Positions 60,273 to 64,000 of a stretch of DNA of 64,000 nucleotides are shown one piece after another; the stretch's first letter is position 1, and each line of letters opens with the position of its first letter. The notes under the pieces were generated by a model. The model saw only the letters and a program-made list of their open reading frames with translations. It did not search any database and had not been told where the DNA came from. The position numbers and the translations under genes were made by a program. Source of the stretch: Theropithecus gelada (lineage: Eukaryota > Chordata > Mammalia > Primates > Cercopithecidae); assembly GCF_003255815.1 (NCBI RefSeq), contig NC_037682.1, forward strand, positions 48,843,524 to 48,907,523. Reading direction: 5' to 3'.

Positions 60273-60602
60273 TTAATTTACCATCTTGTTGTATTTTTTT
60301 CCTATTTGTTTCGTCTACAGAGTATATTTAAAAATTTTTATTTCAGCTCCACTGTTGTTTAATTAGCTATACTTTTTGTTTATGGTTGCTTCAAAGTTTA
60401 CAATAAATATCTTTAACTTATCACAGTCTACCTTTAAATAATATTATTTTAATTAATGTATAGAGTAAGAACCATAAATGACAATATACTTCACTTTCTT
60501 CCTTACTTTTTGTGGTATTATTCTTGCCATATATCAGAAAACCCACAGTACACTGTTGCAGTTTTTGCTTTAGGCAGTTAATTATCTTTTTAAAAAATAA
60601 GT
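60273..60602. other. Unique AT-rich sequence
   Basis: Nothing recognised. Confidence 0.3.
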
Positions 60603-60720
60603 TTAATTAAGGTATAATTTGGAGCAATGGAATTCACTCTTTTTAGTAACACAGTTATAGACATTTTTACATGTGTATATAACATGCAACTACCACTACA
60701 CTTAAGATGTAGATTTTTAG

Positions 60721-61258
60721 ATTTTTTTAATTATTATTTTTTATTTTTTTATTATACTTTAAGTTCTAGGGTACAGGTGCACAATGTGCAGGTTAGTTAC
60801 ATATGTATACATGTGCCATGTTGGTGTGCTGCATCCATTAACTCATCATTTACATTAGGTATGTCTCCTAATGCTATCCCTCCCCCCTCCCCCCACCCCA
60901 AGACAGGGGTGTGTGATGTTCCCCACCCTGTGTCCAAGTGTTCTCATTGTTCAATTCCCATCTATGAGTGAGAACATGCAGTGTTTGGTTTTCTGTCCTT
61001 GTGATAGTTTGCTCAGAATGATGGTTTCCAGCTTCATCCATGTCCCTACAAGGGACATGAACTCATCCTTTTTTATGATTGCATAGTATTCCATGGTATA
61101 TATGTACCACATTTTCTTTATCCAGTCTGTCATTGATGGACATTTGGGTTGGTTCCAAGTCTTAGCTATTGTAAATAGTGCCGCAATAAACATACGTGTG
61201 CATATGTCTTCATAGCAGTAATGGGATGGCTGGGTCAAATGGTATTTCTAGTTCTAGA
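60721..61258 (-). mobile_element. L1PA-like 3' end inside the older L1
   Basis: Left end TTATTATACTTTAAGTTCTA and TGCAGGTTAGTTACATATGT, ending at GGTATTTCTAGTTCTAGA. It holds ORF2 C-terminal codons (61,238 leftward) and a small deletion near 61,217. Confidence 0.9.
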
Positions 61259-61548
61259 AGGATATAGATTATTTTCATCATCCCCAAAGGCTCTCCATGC
61301 CTCTTTGTAGTCAGCCTGTCACTCACACCCCTGACAACCACTGTTCATATTTCTGTCTTTACAAGCTTATGTCTTCCACAATGTTGTAGAAGTGGAATCA
61401 TAAAGTACATATATAGCCTTTTGTGTCTGGCTTCTTTCATTTTGCATGACAAAGAAGATTTATCCATGTTGTTGTAGGTAACAGTAATTTGTATCATTCT
61501 TTTGCTGAGTAGATTCCAATGTATGGATGCGTGACAATTTGTGTGTGT

Positions 61549-61550
<2 letters not shown>

Positions 61551-61598
<48 letters not shown>
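61551..61598. repeat. Pure T48 homopolymer
   Basis: Forty-eight consecutive T between GTGTGTGTGG and ATCACCAGTTG. No Alu or L1 body is attached. Confidence 0.9.
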
Positions 61599-61600
<2 letters not shown>

Positions 61601-61877
61601 CACCAGTTGATGGTCTTTTGGATTCTTAGTTTTTGGTGATCATGAATAAAGTTGCTAAGTTGCATACAGGTCTTTGTGTGGACATATGTTTTCATTTCTT
61701 TTGGGTAAAAACCTAGGCATGGGATTACTCTGTTGGATGATTAATGAGTGTTTTACAAGAAACTGCCAAAGAAGTTTCCAAAATGACTGCACCATTTTGT
61801 ATTCTCATTAGCATGGGCTCTGTTGCATTGTACCATCACCAGCACTTGGTATTATCATTTAAAATATTTTAGTTGTA

Positions 61878-62130
61878 TTGGGAGGCCCAGGTGGGCAGAT
61901 CACCTGAGGTCAGGAGTTTGAGACCAGCCTGACCAACATGGAGAAACCCCGTCTCTACTGAAAATACAAAATTAGCCAAGCGTGATGGCGCATGCCTGTA
62001 ATCCCAGCTACTTGAGAGGCTGAGGCAGGAGAATCCCTCGAACCCGGGAGGCGGAGGTTGCAGTGAGCCGAGATCATGCCATTGCACTCCAGCCTGGGCA
62101 ACAAGAGTGAAACTCTGCCTCAAAAAAAAA
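61878..62130 (+). mobile_element. Alu (AluS-like), 5' truncated
   Basis: Forward Alu missing about its first 40 bases, starting TTGGGAGGCCCAGGTGGGCA and ending CTGCCTCAAAAAAAAA. Inserted in the older L1. Confidence 0.9.
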
Positions 62131-62399
62131 TTTTTTTTTTAGTTATTCTGGTAGACTTCTATTAGTACTATATCTCATTAAGTTTTAAATTTGCTTTTCC
62201 CTAATGACTAAATGATTTTTAAATTTTTTTGTTTGCCTATTTGTCATCTGTATCTCTTTGGAGCAATGTCTTTTCAAATTTATTATTATTTTTAATTAAA
62301 TTGAAAGAGCTCTTTATATATTCCAGATATAAATACTTTATGTGATTATTTTATACAAATATTTCTCCTAAACTGGGTTTGTGATTTCATTTTTTTTGA

Positions 62400-62660
62400 A
62401 ATATGTATACATTGTAGAATGCCTAATCAAATTAATTTACCTCACATACAAAGTAAATTTACTTCATTTATTTGTGGTGAGAGCACTTAAAATATACTCT
62501 TTTAGCAATTTTCAAGTATACAATATATTTTTATTAACTATAGTCACTGTGTTGTACAATAGATCTCTTGAAGTTATTCCTCCTGACTAACTGAAATTTT
62601 ACATCCTTTTACCAACATCTTCCCATCCTCCCACTGCCTGCCCAGCCCCTTCATTTTAAG
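62400..62660 (-). mobile_element. L1 3'-end fragment inside the older L1
   Basis: TATGTATACATTGTAGAATG, AATTTTCAAGTATACAATAT and TGTACAATAGATCTCTTGAA are the 3' UTR of a middle-aged L1 in antisense. Confidence 0.75.
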
Positions 62661-63365
62661 TGTCTTTCAAAGAGCCAAAATATTTAATTTTGATACGATT
62701 CAATTTTTAAATTTTTGTCTTTTACAGAGTATGCATTTGAGATATCTTTACCTAAACAAAGGTCAGAAATATTTTCTCATATGTTTTCTTCTAGAAATTT
62801 TATAGTTTTATATTCTATATTTAGGTCTATGGCCCACTGTGGTTTCATTTTTATGGAAGCGGCAGGGATCATTTGTTTTGCATATGGAGCTCCAATTATT
62901 CACAACTATCTTTTGAAGATATTAAAAAATGAGAACATTTTCTGTTAGAGTTTCCCTTATAGTTACCATTTCTAAAACTCTTCATTCTTTTGATAAGTCC
63001 AGATTGCCATTCTGTATTTTTTTTTTCCATCTGAAGAACTTTGTTTAACATAGTTTGCAGTGTAGAGCTGCTGCTGATGAATTCTCTCTGAACATTTATT
63101 TGTCTGAAAAAGTCTTTGTTTTCACATTAGAAAGATATTTTTGCCTATATGGATTCTAAATTGGCAGTTTTAATTTCTCCAGTATTTTAAATATGTTGTT
63201 TTGTGGTCTTTGAGCTTGCATATCTTCTAATGAAGGGTCTGCTCTCACATTTTTGTTCCTTTATATGTATTGTTTAATTTTTCCCTGTGTGGCTGCTTTT
63301 AAGATGTCCTTTTTATGATTGTTTTCCACAAATTTGATTATGATGTTCCTTGCATATTCTTTTCT

Positions 63366-64000
63366 TTCATAATTATTTTTAAAAACAATTTTTATTGATA
63401 CATATTTGTATGTATTTATGGGGTACCAAGTGATATTTTGTTACATGCATAGAATGTGTAATGATCAAGTTAGGTTATTTAGGATATCCATCATCTCAAG
63501 TATTTATCATTTCACTGTATTGGGAACATTTCAATCCTCTCTTCTATTTTGACATAAACAATACATTGTTATTAATGATAGTCACCCTACTTTGCTATCA
63601 AACATTAGAACTTATTCCTTCTATTTGACTCTATGTTTGTACCCATTAACCAACTTCTCCTCATTCTGCACCCTCCCACTCACACATTCTTCCTAACCTC
63701 TGGTTGAGATTCTCATGATCAACCTCTTTTAGCTCTCATATATGAGTGAGAACATGCAGTATTTGTCTTTCTGTGTCTGGCCTATTTCACTTAACATAAT
63801 GACCTCCAGTTCTATCCATGTTGCAACAAATGCCATGATTTCATTCTTTTTTATGGCTGAATAGTATTCCATTTTTGTGTGTGTGTACATATACTGATAC
63901 ATATGTTTGTGTATATATATTTCTTTATCTTTTCATCCATTGATGGATACTTAGGTTGGTTCCATAGCTTTACTATTGTGAATAGTGCTGCAGTAAGCAT
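63366..64000 (-). mobile_element. LINE-1 3' end, continues beyond the window
   Basis: Antisense L1 3' UTR and ORF2 end (GGGGTACCAAGTGATATTTT, CTCATATATGAGTGAGAACA, TATGGCTGAATAGTATTCCA). The window ends inside it. Confidence 0.9.

Larger units (their letters stand above)
60603..63365 (-). mobile_element. Old LINE-1 (L1M), interrupted several times
   Basis: Antisense L1 pieces: 60,603-60,720 (TTAAGGTATAATTTGGAGCA), 61,260-61,877 (GTAGAAGTGGAATCATAAAG, AGTAGATTCCAATGTATGGA), 62,131-62,400 (ATTGAAAGAGCTCTTTATAT) and 62,661-63,365 (TTTAGGTCTATGGCCCACTG). They are in consistent order. Inserted between them are an L1PA-like end, a T48 run, an Alu and another L1 3' piece. Confidence 0.75.

Noticed and set aside
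59985..60362. 125-codon open frame and other frames in Alus
   Set aside because: The residues are the usual translations of reverse-oriented Alu sequence (cysteine- and tryptophan-rich).
60871..61238. Frames on both strands near 61 kb
   Set aside because: They are antisense and sense translations of the L1 3' region, not separate genes.
1..64000. CRISPR arrays, operons, phage or bacterial mobile elements
   Set aside because: No regularly spaced direct repeats with spacers, no bacterial-style gene packing and clear primate repeats throughout.

Overview
This window looks like primate, almost certainly human, genomic DNA. It carries many Alu copies, including two with AluY-type diagnostic bases. 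It also has young L1PA-like LINE-1 pieces, older L1M elements, MIR and L2 remnants, DNA transposon fossils and one solitary LTR. No bacterial-style genes, operons, CRISPR arrays or phage genes are present, and I found no convincing protein-coding gene. The longer open frames are either low-complexity readings of GC-rich DNA or antisense readings of Alu and L1. I could not name the locus.

Layout. Positions 1-95 are CpG-rich and may be the edge of another CpG island lying to the left. Positions 100-2,640 are unique and end in a long pyrimidine-rich stretch. Positions 2,700-6,500 contain CpG-island-like DNA with no recognised repeats. It holds several candidate splice donors on both strands, a strong CTCF-like site at 4,035, and an adjoining CArG-like/MEF2/GATA-like cluster at 5,541-5,673. 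This is the most promoter-like part of the window. It could be the 5' end of a gene or non-coding RNA whose coding exons lie elsewhere.

From 7 kb to 64 kb the DNA is AT-rich and intron- or desert-like. Repeat-poor blocks (7.7-12.2, 17-19.7, 34.9-36.9 and 48.3-53.3 kb) alternate with retrotransposon clusters. One possible small exon, 39 bp, with a good branch point, T tract, acceptor and donor, sits at 16,939-16,977 on the + strand.

The repeat history is layered. An L1 lies inside another L1 at 26.9-28.7 kb. An Alu lies inside a Tigger-like transposon inside an L1 at 41-43 kb. An old L1M lies inside a hAT-like transposon at 43.4-47.5 kb. A solitary LTR sits next to a 5'-truncated L1PA-like copy with a visible target duplication at 55.3-58.1 kb, and a multiply interrupted L1M runs from 60.6 kb toward the end. 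All coordinates and family names come from reading by eye, and subfamily names are provisional.
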